Below are positions 52,143 through 60,476 of a stretch of 64,000 nucleotides of DNA, piece after piece. The DNA comes from GCA-2731375 sp964344935 (GTDB lineage: Bacteria; Pseudomonadota; Alphaproteobacteria; GCA-2731375): positions 186,001 to 250,000 of the forward strand of contig CAYFPL010000003.1 of the NCBI GenBank assembly GCA_964344935.1, written 5' to 3'. Below the pieces are notes generated by a model that was not told where the DNA came from, searched no databases, and was given only the letters and a program-made list of their open reading frames with translations. The translations under genes were made by a program, and so were the position numbers. Numbering within the stretch: position 1 is the stretch's first letter; each line of letters opens with the position of its first letter.

Positions 52143-52835
52143 CTAATGCGTCTTACTAGTGACGAACGACACCAAGACGCGAGAAGATGCCGGCTGCCTG
52201 CCATACTTGTACTCCATCCGGACATAATGCCGGATTTCCGGGCTGTACCACCAACGCTCGAAACCTGTCCAACCTGATCGCATGCTCCGCGTCCGCATGA
52301 CGACGACGATACAATCAAATTCGCCAGCCGGAACGGTGACGGTTTCCCGCCCTTCCACAACCCAGGAGGTAGTATGGACCCTGAGTTGATCGTTCATCAT
52401 GTATTCTCGAGTAAAAACCAGATCCTGTCCAACTGTCAGTTCTAGACCCCTTGCGGGCGGAACCGAGCGGTAGACCACTTTGCGGAATGCGTCACGGGAT
52501 TGCGCCTCTTCCCGCAGGAAACCGGTCCTGGAGAACCATTGCTTGGGATCATCCGTGCGCTGGAAAATGGTGACATTGTCGTTCACCCCGGTCACCCGCA
52601 GGCCATAGCCATCACTGTAGGTCCATTCATCGCCCTTTTGCCAGGCCGGCGCAGCCACGCTCAACGGCGCTTCGGGTTTGCTTGGCGTTTGCGTCTGTGC
52701 CACTGGCGCCGGCCGTTCGCCACCTTCCGGGACAGGACGCAGCTTCTCTTCGCCCTCCGCACAAGCCGTCAGCAACAGCAAGAGTGCCATCGCTGCCGCT
52801 CGACACGCCGCATACCAAGAAATGTGATCAAGCAC
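52143..52835 (-). CDS. Putative lipoprotein of the pilus cluster
   Basis: About 230 aa with a lipobox-like LLLLLTAC after a hydrophobic stretch, then a Pro-rich spacer and a beta-rich domain containing WQKGDEWTYSDGYG and ETVTVPAGEFDCIVVVMRTR, suggestive of outer-membrane-anchored accessory proteins. The start is unclear: GTG 52835 is used, while TTG 52853 (overlapping the upstream stop) or ATG 52904 are possible. It could be a pilotin or an assembly factor for the secretin (inference from position). Confidence 0.6.
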   Translation of the reverse strand: MLDHISWYAACRAAAMALLLLLTACAEGEEKLRPVPEGGERPAPVAQTQTPSKPEAPLSVAAPAWQKGDEWTYSDGYGLRVTGVNDNVTIFQRTDDPKQWFSRTGFLREEAQSRDAFRKVVYRSVPPARGLELTVGQDLVFTREYMMNDQLRVHTTSWVVEGRETVTVPAGEFDCIVVVMRTRSMRSGWTGFERWWYSPEIRHYVRMEYKYGRQPASSRVLVSFVTSKTH

Positions 52836-52849
52836 GGCTGCGATCCAGA

Positions 52850-53332
52850 TCAATCCATGATAAGGGGCAATATCCCGGCTTTTTTGCCCGAAAGCGGCAA
52901 CCATCCGGTCTGCTCATCCGAATTTCCGCCTTCGGGTTTGTTGAGAACTCTGCGGTAGATGCGCACCGACCGATAGGACGGCAGCACACCGTCTCGGCCA
53001 CCCAGAGTTTGCGGCCGGGTCGCAGCCCGAACGATATAGGCGCCGTCCTCTGAATAGAATCCATCGAAGTCGTAGTTGCTCAATTGCAGGTTCAACTGGA
53101 CATTCAGATTGGGCAGGATGCGGTCTGCTGTATAGCGGGAAAACTCCAGATTACGCTTATGCAGGGCGAAATAGGCACGCTGGCCGTCGGCGATCTGGGC
53201 CGTGGCATTGATCGCCTCTGTGTCGTTGACGCGGGAGAAAAAGGCGTCGATCATTTTTGGTCCTGCAATGGCCAGGACCAGCGCCAAGCTGCCGAACGTC
53301 CAATTCAGCGATGTAATCAACCGCCCCAGCAT
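52850..53332 (-). CDS. Membrane-anchored, pilin-like protein of unknown function
   Basis: 160 aa with an N-terminal membrane helix (LNWTFGSLALVLAIAGPKM) that runs into an amphipathic helix (NATAQIADGQRAYFALHK), the layout of type IV pilins, but without the G/FTxxE cleavage motif. A compact C-terminal domain ends in a Lys/Gly-rich tail. It may be a minor pseudopilin-like or PilO/GspM-like accessory protein; I do not recognise the family. It lies between secretin (21 nt away) and the lipoprotein gene, same strand. Confidence 0.6.
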   Translation of the reverse strand: MLGRLITSLNWTFGSLALVLAIAGPKMIDAFFSRVNDTEAINATAQIADGQRAYFALHKRNLEFSRYTADRILPNLNVQLNLQLSNYDFDGFYSEDGAYIVRAATRPQTLGGRDGVLPSYRSVRIYRRVLNKPEGGNSDEQTGWLPLSGKKAGILPLIMD

Positions 53333-53353
53333 GGCTGCCTACCGTTACGCTTC

Positions 53354-55258
53354 CTATTCATCCTCTATAAGGTGGCGAAGGGCATGGGGGAATTTGTCCT
53401 TGCCCGTGGTGATGTCGGTTTTCAGCTTATCCAAGGTCGCACGTTGCCGCCGGATATATTCCCTGGTGCCCACGCGGGCCGCAATGTCCTTGGATAGCAG
53501 CACATCCTCTTGAACGATGCGTGGCGTGATCAGGAATATGGTCTCCGACAGCGTGTCGGACGAGGTGTTGCTGCGGAACAATTGTCCGATCAGCGGCAGC
53601 TCCCGCAGGCCGGGCAGGCCGCTCACCTGTTCTACCCGGGTATCGTCAAACAGGCCGCCAAGGACATAGGTACCGCCATCTGGAATCAACACTTCCGTCT
53701 GGATTTCCTGAGCATTGACATCGATCTGCCCGAACGCTCCAGCGCCCGGCGAGGAATTCGTGGCATTCAGGGACAGGCGGACAAACTGTTCCTGGCCCGC
53801 CACGTCCGAGGGCACCACCGTCGGCAGAATATCGACCCGCAGTCCGGTTTGAATTTCCTCCAGATCCTGGCCGTTGTCGCCGCTCGCCGGAATCTGCACG
53901 AAAATGTTCTGGCTCCGGGTGATGGAGGCCGAAACGTTATCCAAGGTTATGATCTTGGGCGAAGCGATGATTTGCGTCTTATTGTCCGACGACAAAGCAG
54001 CAAGCTGCACCTGCAGCAGGTTCTCGCTGCCCGAAACCACGAAAGAGGCCAAGAGATCCGTCGGTGTGGCCGCAGGCAGCAGGGTCAAGGCGTCCGAACC
54101 CAGCGAGGTATTGTCACCCTGGCCGTCGGTGGTGCCTGAATCTACGGCAAAGCCCTTCTTGCTATTCTCCGAGAAAGACAAGCCACGGAAATCGATGCCA
54201 AGCTGTTCCGCGACACCTTTCGCCGCGTTCAGGATCACAACCTGAATTTCAAGCATCTTTTGCGGCTGATCCAGTTGCTGGATTACCGCCTCGACCTCGG
54301 CGATCGCGGTTTCGCTACCGCGCACGATGACCGAGTTGGTCCGCTTGTCCACCGAAATTGTCGGTCGCGTTAGCTCCTTCAGACGCAGCAATGCCGCTGC
54401 CTGGCCAAGTTCCAATCCCCGCTGGCCACCAACGGCCGGTGCTGATCCAGCGCCCACGACCAGCGAGGTCGAGCCGCTCGATCCGCCAGCCGACCCTGAT
54501 TTCTGAACCTGAACGCCAAGGATCGCCTGCAAGGTTTCCTCGATACCTGGAACCGAAACGGTTTTGCCCTGGAATGTCTTGGTAGTGGCCGAGACCGAGG
54601 CATAGCGCAGGGGAATGACTTTGACCTTGGCGCTCAGCAATTCCTGGTAAAGCTTGCCTTCATATTCCGCCCGCTGTTCGTCTAATTGCCGGGTTTGCCG
54701 TTCATCTGCCGCTTTGTCCAACTGCTCGATCAAGAGGCGGATGTCTTGAATCCGGCCTGCCTTGCCAAACAGGGAAATGGTGCCTGAATCGTTGTCGAAT
54801 GTAATGCCGTCCGTGCCTAGGCCGAATTTATCCAGTACGCCCCGGATTACCGCGAAACCAACATATTGCGGGACGATAAAATCGCGTACCGGCGGCGCTT
54901 CCTTGGCCACGACGACCTCTGCCTGCTTCGGCTGGACAGTGACGGTTCGGGTGGCGGCGTCATAACTGTATTGCAAGTCGAATTCGGTGATCAGTTGATT
55001 GAAGATGCCTTGCGCGGGCACGTCCTCTTCATCCAGATCCACGGTGCCGGAAACTTTGCCCTTGAAGATGGCGATCATGCCGTTGCTGCGTAGAATGGTG
55101 CGCAGGATATCGGTGATATCCTCACCTTCCGCCGTAAGAGTGATCAGGCTGTCCGGGCGCCAAGGCAAATCCGCTTGCGCCGATGCCGATCCACCCATGA
55201 AAACTAGGGAGACGCATATGCACACCGCCAGGCGGGCCCCCCGCAACATCAATCCCAT
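53354..55258 (-). CDS. Secretin (PilQ/GspD/MshL-like)
   Basis: 634 aa from the ATG at 55258 (GGAGGAGAAATC upstream); an ATG at 55321 lacks such a site. A signal peptide (to about ASAQA) is followed by an STN/N0-like domain (ITLTAEGEDITDILRTILR), an N1-type segment, a Gly/Ser-rich loop, and the secretin core: TRPTISVDKRTNSVIVRG, NKTQIIASPKIITLDN, IPDGGTYVLGGLFDD and PLIGQLFRS. It forms the outer-membrane pore for the pilus or pseudopilus. Downstream genes encode a membrane-anchored protein and a probable lipoprotein. Confidence 0.94.
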   Translation of the reverse strand: MGLMLRGARLAVCICVSLVFMGGSASAQADLPWRPDSLITLTAEGEDITDILRTILRSNGMIAIFKGKVSGTVDLDEEDVPAQGIFNQLITEFDLQYSYDAATRTVTVQPKQAEVVVAKEAPPVRDFIVPQYVGFAVIRGVLDKFGLGTDGITFDNDSGTISLFGKAGRIQDIRLLIEQLDKAADERQTRQLDEQRAEYEGKLYQELLSAKVKVIPLRYASVSATTKTFQGKTVSVPGIEETLQAILGVQVQKSGSAGGSSGSTSLVVGAGSAPAVGGQRGLELGQAAALLRLKELTRPTISVDKRTNSVIVRGSETAIAEVEAVIQQLDQPQKMLEIQVVILNAAKGVAEQLGIDFRGLSFSENSKKGFAVDSGTTDGQGDNTSLGSDALTLLPAATPTDLLASFVVSGSENLLQVQLAALSSDNKTQIIASPKIITLDNVSASITRSQNIFVQIPASGDNGQDLEEIQTGLRVDILPTVVPSDVAGQEQFVRLSLNATNSSPGAGAFGQIDVNAQEIQTEVLIPDGGTYVLGGLFDDTRVEQVSGLPGLRELPLIGQLFRSNTSSDTLSETIFLITPRIVQEDVLLSKDIAARVGTREYIRRQRATLDKLKTDITTGKDKFPHALRHLIEDE

Positions 55259-55488
55259 GATTTCTCCTCCGCCACCCTTTGTCGCGCCTGAACCGAAAAC
55301 GCATTGCCGACGGACATTCAATTGAAGGTCCGGGCATTAATCGTATCCAGGCGTTCAGTTACCCAGAACTAATTTTGCGCGTCATTATTGGGCAAAACCC
55401 TTCTTTATTTGACGCAAGGACCGAAAAAAGCAAAACCTACGGAAGGTTATACAACAATACCCGCCCATGCAACCGATGGCAGACGGCA

Positions 55489-56325
55489 TCACGCGGTTCG
55501 CGTGCAAAGGATTACCGTAATATTGTCCCGCCCACCCCGGCGATTGGCTTCGTCGATAAGCGCATCGCAGGTTTTGTCCAGATGATCAGCATCCGCCGCA
55601 CCTAGGCATTGGGCCAGCCAGGCATCGTCAACAAGATCGGATAGGCCGTCGGAGCAGAGCAGAAAAAGATCGCCAGGGCGGAATGACGGGGCAAAAACGG
55701 AGGGATTGATCTGCGGGCGCGGGCCAACCGCCTGGGTCAGGATATTTTTCTTTGGTTCCGCGCCGATTCGACCCTGTTCCAGCCAGTCCTGAAACATTGA
55801 ATGATCCCGACTCAACTGGGCAAATTCACCATTTCGGAACCGGTATAACCGACTGTCGCCCACGTGAAAGGCTACGTTGCAGGCCGTATCATTCGGGGTG
55901 CAGATCAGGCCCGTGATCGTCGTACCCATTGATTGCCCTGCTGCCAGCCCGCGTTCTTGATTGATACCGTGGACCCGTTGATTGGCGGACAGAACGGCGG
56001 CCAGGACTCGTTCAAGCAGACGGCGCGTTGCTTCCACGCTGGCCGGGCTGGCGTCGTCTTCCGCCATTATTGCATCGAGCGAGGTCAGGGTTGCCTCGTC
56101 CACCGCCGATGCAGGCGCCGAACCGTCATTCAAATGCTGGCGTACCACGGCGATGGCTTCCTGGCTGGCAACTTCGCCGGCCAAATGGCCTCCCATGCCG
56201 TCGGCCAGCACCAAAAGACCCAAATCAGGGTCGATCAGAAACGCATCTTCGTTGTGGCTGCGGCGCAGGCCTTGGTCCGTCGCGCCGGCGGCGACGGTAA
56301 CTGCCCCAATGGAAATATTGCCCAA
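55489..56325 (-). CDS. PP2C-family protein phosphatase
   Basis: A 278-aa PPM/PP2C phosphatase of the Stp1/PppA type. All metal-binding motifs are seen: RRSHNEDAF, VLADGMGGH, VGDSRLYRF, LLCSDGLSD and GGRDNITVIL. It has no membrane segment, so it is cytoplasmic. It lies in the same minus-strand cluster as the Ser/Thr kinase and FHA-ATPase and is probably the phosphatase opposing that kinase, as PppA does for PpkA in type VI secretion (inference). It is 33 nt downstream of the prepilin peptidase. Confidence 0.94.
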   Translation of the reverse strand: MGNISIGAVTVAAGATDQGLRRSHNEDAFLIDPDLGLLVLADGMGGHLAGEVASQEAIAVVRQHLNDGSAPASAVDEATLTSLDAIMAEDDASPASVEATRRLLERVLAAVLSANQRVHGINQERGLAAGQSMGTTITGLICTPNDTACNVAFHVGDSRLYRFRNGEFAQLSRDHSMFQDWLEQGRIGAEPKKNILTQAVGPRPQINPSVFAPSFRPGDLFLLCSDGLSDLVDDAWLAQCLGAADADHLDKTCDALIDEANRRGGRDNITVILCTRTA

Positions 56326-56358
56326 ATGCCTCGTCCCGACCGTGACAACGCGCCGGGG

Positions 56359-57246
56359 TCATGGGGTCGATTGCATCACCCAACCCAAGTACCAGTTCAT
56401 TGGACCGGCCCCAAGAAAGACTTCAGCCAGTCCGCCGACGGCCAAGAATGGCCCGAACGGTACGGCCCATCGGCGATCGCCATGATAGACCAACAGCACG
56501 ATGATGCCAACGATACCGCCGACGACGAAGGCCAGAAACAAGGCTGTCAGCATATCGGTAAAGCCCAGCCAGGCGCCGATCGCCGCTGCCAGTTTCCAAT
56601 CGCCCTGGCCTATTCCTTCACGGCGGCTGACCAGCCGGTAAACGAGGTTGATCGCAGCTAGAACCGCCCAGCCGCAAACCGCGCCCAATATGGCGTCCCG
56701 GGCCTGCGCTAGAACGCCAAAGGCGTTGAGCATCAGGCCGAGCCAGACCGCCGGCAATGTAAGCGCATCGGGCAGGAAGAAGTGATCGAGATCGATCAGG
56801 GCGAGGGTCAAGAGCAGGAGGCAAAAGACATAGCGGACCAAGGCCTCGCCCGTAGGGCCGAACTGCCAAATCATTGCAACAGCCAATGCCGCCGCCAACG
56901 CCTCGACCAGGGGATAGCGCGGGGAAATGGGTTCCTTGCAATTCGAACAGCGACCATTGAGGACCAGGTAACTCAAAAGCGGTACATTCTCGTACCATCG
57001 GATTTGCTGCGTACAATGAGGGCATTTCGATCGTGCACCCAGCAGGGGCCAGGTCCCGCCCAGCCAAGCGGCGCCGTTATCATCGGCGTCCCCCAGAAGC
57101 TGCTGCGGGAGTCGAAAGGCCATCACGTTCACGAAGCTGCCCAGCATCAGGCCGAACAGTACTGCGATGGTGTAAGACGCCCAAACATGGTGCCCCAGCA
57201 ATTGCAGGCTCTGTTCAAGATCGATTATTTCCGTACCCTCCGCCAC
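56359..57246 (-). CDS. Prepilin peptidase (A24 family)
   Basis: A 295-aa polytopic protease and methylase of the PilD/GspO family. The N-terminal part has LFGLMLGSFVNVMAFRLP, then the zinc-binding pairs CPHC and CSNC. The catalytic Asp residues are in LIDLDHFFLPD and GQGDWKLAAAIG. It cleaves the prepilin leader and N-methylates the new N-terminus. It is the first gene of the minus-strand cluster, divergent from the cyclase-FHA gene across about 105 bp. Confidence 0.95.
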   Translation of the reverse strand: MAEGTEIIDLEQSLQLLGHHVWASYTIAVLFGLMLGSFVNVMAFRLPQQLLGDADDNGAAWLGGTWPLLGARSKCPHCTQQIRWYENVPLLSYLVLNGRCSNCKEPISPRYPLVEALAAALAVAMIWQFGPTGEALVRYVFCLLLLTLALIDLDHFFLPDALTLPAVWLGLMLNAFGVLAQARDAILGAVCGWAVLAAINLVYRLVSRREGIGQGDWKLAAAIGAWLGFTDMLTALFLAFVVGGIVGIIVLLVYHGDRRWAVPFGPFLAVGGLAEVFLGAGPMNWYLGWVMQSTP

Positions 57247-57351
57247 TGCGCTGGTAGCCTAGGCGCACACATACTATAATTAGGTGCGCGCGAATATCCG
57301 ATAGCTGGCGGAGGGCAAAGTCGCGGCCCGTCGGATGTATTGGAAAGGTCC
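57247..57351. promoter_or_regulatory. Divergent promoter region of the pilus locus
   Basis: The gap between the two arms of the pilus/signalling locus contains TATAAT at 57275-57280 on the plus strand and TATAGT on the minus strand, both plausible -10 boxes. No clear -35 matches or operator were found. Confidence 0.35.
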
Positions 57352-58638
57352 TTGAGCAACGGTATCGAAAGAAAACTGTGTGCGATACTCGCGGCGGACG
57401 TGGTCGGCTACAGCGACCTCATGCACCGTGACGAAGTTGGGACGATTCGCGCATTGAAGGAAAGCCGGGAGATCGTCGATGGCATCATCGAGGACTACGG
57501 CGGCCGGATCATTTTCACCGCTGGCGATAGCGTGGTGGCGGAGTTTCCTTCGGCGGGCAATAGCGTGCTCTGCGCCCAAGACATGCAGTTGGCCATGGAC
57601 AAGCGCAATAGCCGGCCCCACGACGGACCCGACATGTTATTCCGTGTCGGCCTGAACGTGGGTGATGTGGTGATTAACGAGGACGACCTGCTGGGTGAAG
57701 GCGTGAATATCGCCGCCCGGCTGGAAGCCTTGGCCGACCATGGCGGCGTCTTCCTATCGGGCAGCGTCTACGATCAGATCGAGTTTGATGCCGCCGTTTC
57801 CGACAAACTGGAAATCGAGTCTATCGGGTTGAAGGAGCTGAAGAACATCTCCGAACCCGTACGGGTCTATCGCTTGATCAAGTCCGAGAGGACCCAGCCG
57901 GCGCGGCCCAGAAGCATGGCTGCCGCGGCCGGTGCGGCAGCAGCGGCACTGCATTTCGAAACAGCCGACGGCCCAACACTGCTCGTCATAGGCGCCGAGC
58001 TGGCCTTGGGCCGTGCGGCCAACAGTCAAGTCGCTGCCGTGGGCGTCCGCCACCGCCAGGTCTCCCGCGTCGGCAAACAGGCATCGATCCGCTTTAGCGA
58101 TGGTACCTTTGCCCTCACGGATCTGGACAGTGCCAATGGCACCCTTTTGGACGACATGCCTATTGCGCCCGGCCAAACTGAAACGATGGCGTTTCCGGCC
58201 GGCGTTTGCGAAATCTCTCTTGGTGGTGGGCGGCAGCCGCCCCGTAAGGGACTTTGCCGGCTTCGCGCCGAGCTGATCGACGCTGCATCGCCGGCGCTAC
58301 GCCTCAGCCTCGACCGTAGTGGCCTAGAGGGCGTGGATGCGGGTGACATCGCTGTGGTCTGGCCCGGCTTGGATGAGGATATGCGCCGGACCTGGGTACT
58401 GGGTACAGGTTCCGTCATCCTCGGCGGCGGATCCGATTGCGCGCTATGCCTGCCCGCATTGACCGACCCTGCGGCACGGGTATCGGTCGATCGCGTCGAA
58501 GGCGGGTTTGCCTTGAGTCCGGTTGGGATGGCGGAGGCGACGCTGAATGGAACGCCCCTGGGTCCGGAAACCTCCGTCAACGATGGCGATATCCTGGAAT
58601 TGGGCGGCATTAGTATAGCCATCACCACGGTGACCTAG
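57352..58638 (+). CDS. Class III cyclase fused to FHA domains
   Basis: 428 aa from the TTG at 57352 (GAAAGG upstream; a TTG at 57340 is also in frame). Residues 1-170 are a complete class III cyclase: metal Asp in ILAADVVGYSDLM and FTAGDSVVAEFPS, Asn/Arg in GEGVNIAARLE; the adenine Lys position is Phe. From about 205 comes an FHA domain with DLDSANGTLLDD, and from about 340 a second FHA-like beta-sandwich (TLNGTPLG). No membrane helix. It probably couples phosphothreonine recognition to second-messenger synthesis. It heads the plus-strand arm with the pilus fusion genes. Confidence 0.88.
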   Translation: MSNGIERKLCAILAADVVGYSDLMHRDEVGTIRALKESREIVDGIIEDYGGRIIFTAGDSVVAEFPSAGNSVLCAQDMQLAMDKRNSRPHDGPDMLFRVGLNVGDVVINEDDLLGEGVNIAARLEALADHGGVFLSGSVYDQIEFDAAVSDKLEIESIGLKELKNISEPVRVYRLIKSERTQPARPRSMAAAAGAAAAALHFETADGPTLLVIGAELALGRAANSQVAAVGVRHRQVSRVGKQASIRFSDGTFALTDLDSANGTLLDDMPIAPGQTETMAFPAGVCEISLGGGRQPPRKGLCRLRAELIDAASPALRLSLDRSGLEGVDAGDIAVVWPGLDEDMRRTWVLGTGSVILGGGSDCALCLPALTDPAARVSVDRVEGGFALSPVGMAEATLNGTPLGPETSVNDGDILELGGISIAITTVT

Positions 58639-58762
58639 ACGCAATTCGCAATGAGGCGTTCTATAATGCCAACTGCCTACCCGAAGACGGCAGGTAGAAA
58701 ATTCTGGCGCAATACTGCCAAATTGAAATAAAATTTTCACAAATGGCAACGGGCAATCAGTG

Positions 58763-60373
58763 ATGTCTTCACCCTCGGAAAGACGGCTTGCCGCGGTGCT
58801 TGCTGCCGAGGCGGTGACCATCGGAACCGGCAACAACCTGCGGATGGAAGCTTGGCTGGGAATTCTCAGCAGCTACAAGTCTGCCTTCGCGAGTCAGATC
58901 GAGCATGCCGGCGGGACAGTCATCGGCCGGTCCCATACCGCTATTCTGGCCGAATTCGCGACCATCGTGAACGCCGTCGAATGCGCCTTGAAGTTTCAAC
59001 ACAGCGTCACCGTGCGCAACCGCGGCCTGCCGGAGGAAAATCGCGTCTATTTCAGGATGGGCTTGCATGTGGGCGAGATCATCGTGGGCGGTGAAGTCCT
59101 CACTGGCATCGGGGTGCAGACCGCCGCCGACCTCGGTACCGCGACGGTTCCGGGAGGGATCACGATTAGCGGCCAGGCGTATGACCTAATCGCCGGCCTG
59201 AAGTCGGAGTTCGAGCCAGCGCCAGCGTTCAGCCTGCCGGGCGGGGGGCAGAACCTGCGCGTCTTTTGCAAGGCGCCGGCCGAGGCGGCGGCAGTGCCTG
59301 GCGATGGCGCCGCGCCGGCGGAAACTACCGTCTCCGATAGTGACGATGTCACCGTGCTGGACTTGAGCAATCATTTTACCGTTGGGGAAGAAATTCCGAC
59401 GGTGACAGAAACCAGCCCGCCGATGCCCAGCATGGATCCACCGACCAGCGTGCCCGGCGACGGCGCCGCCGAACAGACCATTACCCGGATCGAAGAGTTG
59501 CTGCAGCAAGCAGAGTCGGACGCCAAGGACACGAACTATTATCACGCCATGCACGGCTATAACGAAGTTCAGCAATTGACCAACGGCTTGGGGCAGCTGG
59601 CGCCCGAGCGGCAATCGTTCTATCAGGACCTGGTGCGCCAGAACACCACGGCGCTGGAGAATGCTTTCGCCTTCGACGGCGATGCGGTGGTGGAAATCTC
59701 AGGCCAGCCCTTCGTTATCCGGCTGGCGGACGAGATGGACATCGGCCGCCCCCGTAAAGGCACCAATGACGGTGTTGTGGTGGGCTGCAACACAGTCTCG
59801 CGGCTGGGCGGTCAGACGCGTATTTCACTTTCAGACGAAGGTTGCCGAATCATCGACGCTGGCAGCAAGAACGGCACTTACATCGACGGCCGCTGCCTGG
59901 GTGAAGGGGAGGCTTACGCGCTGCCTGAAGATCAGGACGAGGTTTCGATCTATCTGGGCGGCAACCGAGAGCCGGCACAGCCCGGGCCAATAAAAGTGAC
60001 ATTGCGGCAGGTGCGTGGTGAACGATTGACCCTGCTCCTCCACCTCTCGCCGCGTGAAGGTCTGGCTCCGGCCGATCTACAACAGATTTGGCCATCTATG
60101 GCGGCCGATTGTCGGTTGACCTATGTATTTTCCAGCGGCCCGGTCTTGATCGGCAACGGTGAGGATTGTGCCGTGCGTCTGACCAGCGAGCGCACGGACC
60201 CCCTTGCCAGGATCGAACACCACCGTCATTACGAGATTGCGCCTCACGGCGCCCAAGCTTTGAAAATCAATCACGTGGATTTCGCCCAACCGGTGGTTCT
60301 TTCCAATCATGCGGACGTGGAGGTCGAGGGATTGCAGTTCCAGGTCCACGCCCGGCACGAGGAACCTTCTTAA
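58763..60373 (+). CDS. Degenerate cyclase-FHA protein
   Basis: 536 aa, same architecture as the preceding gene. The cyclase-like domain (1-170) lacks the catalytic set: first metal Asp is Glu (VLAAEAV), the second is lost (GRSHTAILAEF), and the Asn/Arg pair reads GVQTAADLG. A linker with ETTVSDSDDVTVLDLS and a helical segment (about 230-290) lead to an FHA domain with DAGSKNGTYIDG and a second FHA-like domain. It is probably a pseudo-enzyme that binds or scaffolds rather than cyclises. The ATG at 58763 is used; a GTG stands one codon earlier. Confidence 0.85.
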   Translation: MSSPSERRLAAVLAAEAVTIGTGNNLRMEAWLGILSSYKSAFASQIEHAGGTVIGRSHTAILAEFATIVNAVECALKFQHSVTVRNRGLPEENRVYFRMGLHVGEIIVGGEVLTGIGVQTAADLGTATVPGGITISGQAYDLIAGLKSEFEPAPAFSLPGGGQNLRVFCKAPAEAAAVPGDGAAPAETTVSDSDDVTVLDLSNHFTVGEEIPTVTETSPPMPSMDPPTSVPGDGAAEQTITRIEELLQQAESDAKDTNYYHAMHGYNEVQQLTNGLGQLAPERQSFYQDLVRQNTTALENAFAFDGDAVVEISGQPFVIRLADEMDIGRPRKGTNDGVVVGCNTVSRLGGQTRISLSDEGCRIIDAGSKNGTYIDGRCLGEGEAYALPEDQDEVSIYLGGNREPAQPGPIKVTLRQVRGERLTLLLHLSPREGLAPADLQQIWPSMAADCRLTYVFSSGPVLIGNGEDCAVRLTSERTDPLARIEHHRHYEIAPHGAQALKINHVDFAQPVVLSNHADVEVEGLQFQVHARHEEPS

Positions 60374-60476
60374 GTCTGATGTTGCTCTGGGGGGAAATCG
60401 AGGGCAACATGGGCAACCTCCGGCGGTCGGACCGGGTCAAGGTGGCGAGTGACCGGGAAACCGAAAGCATTTGCCC

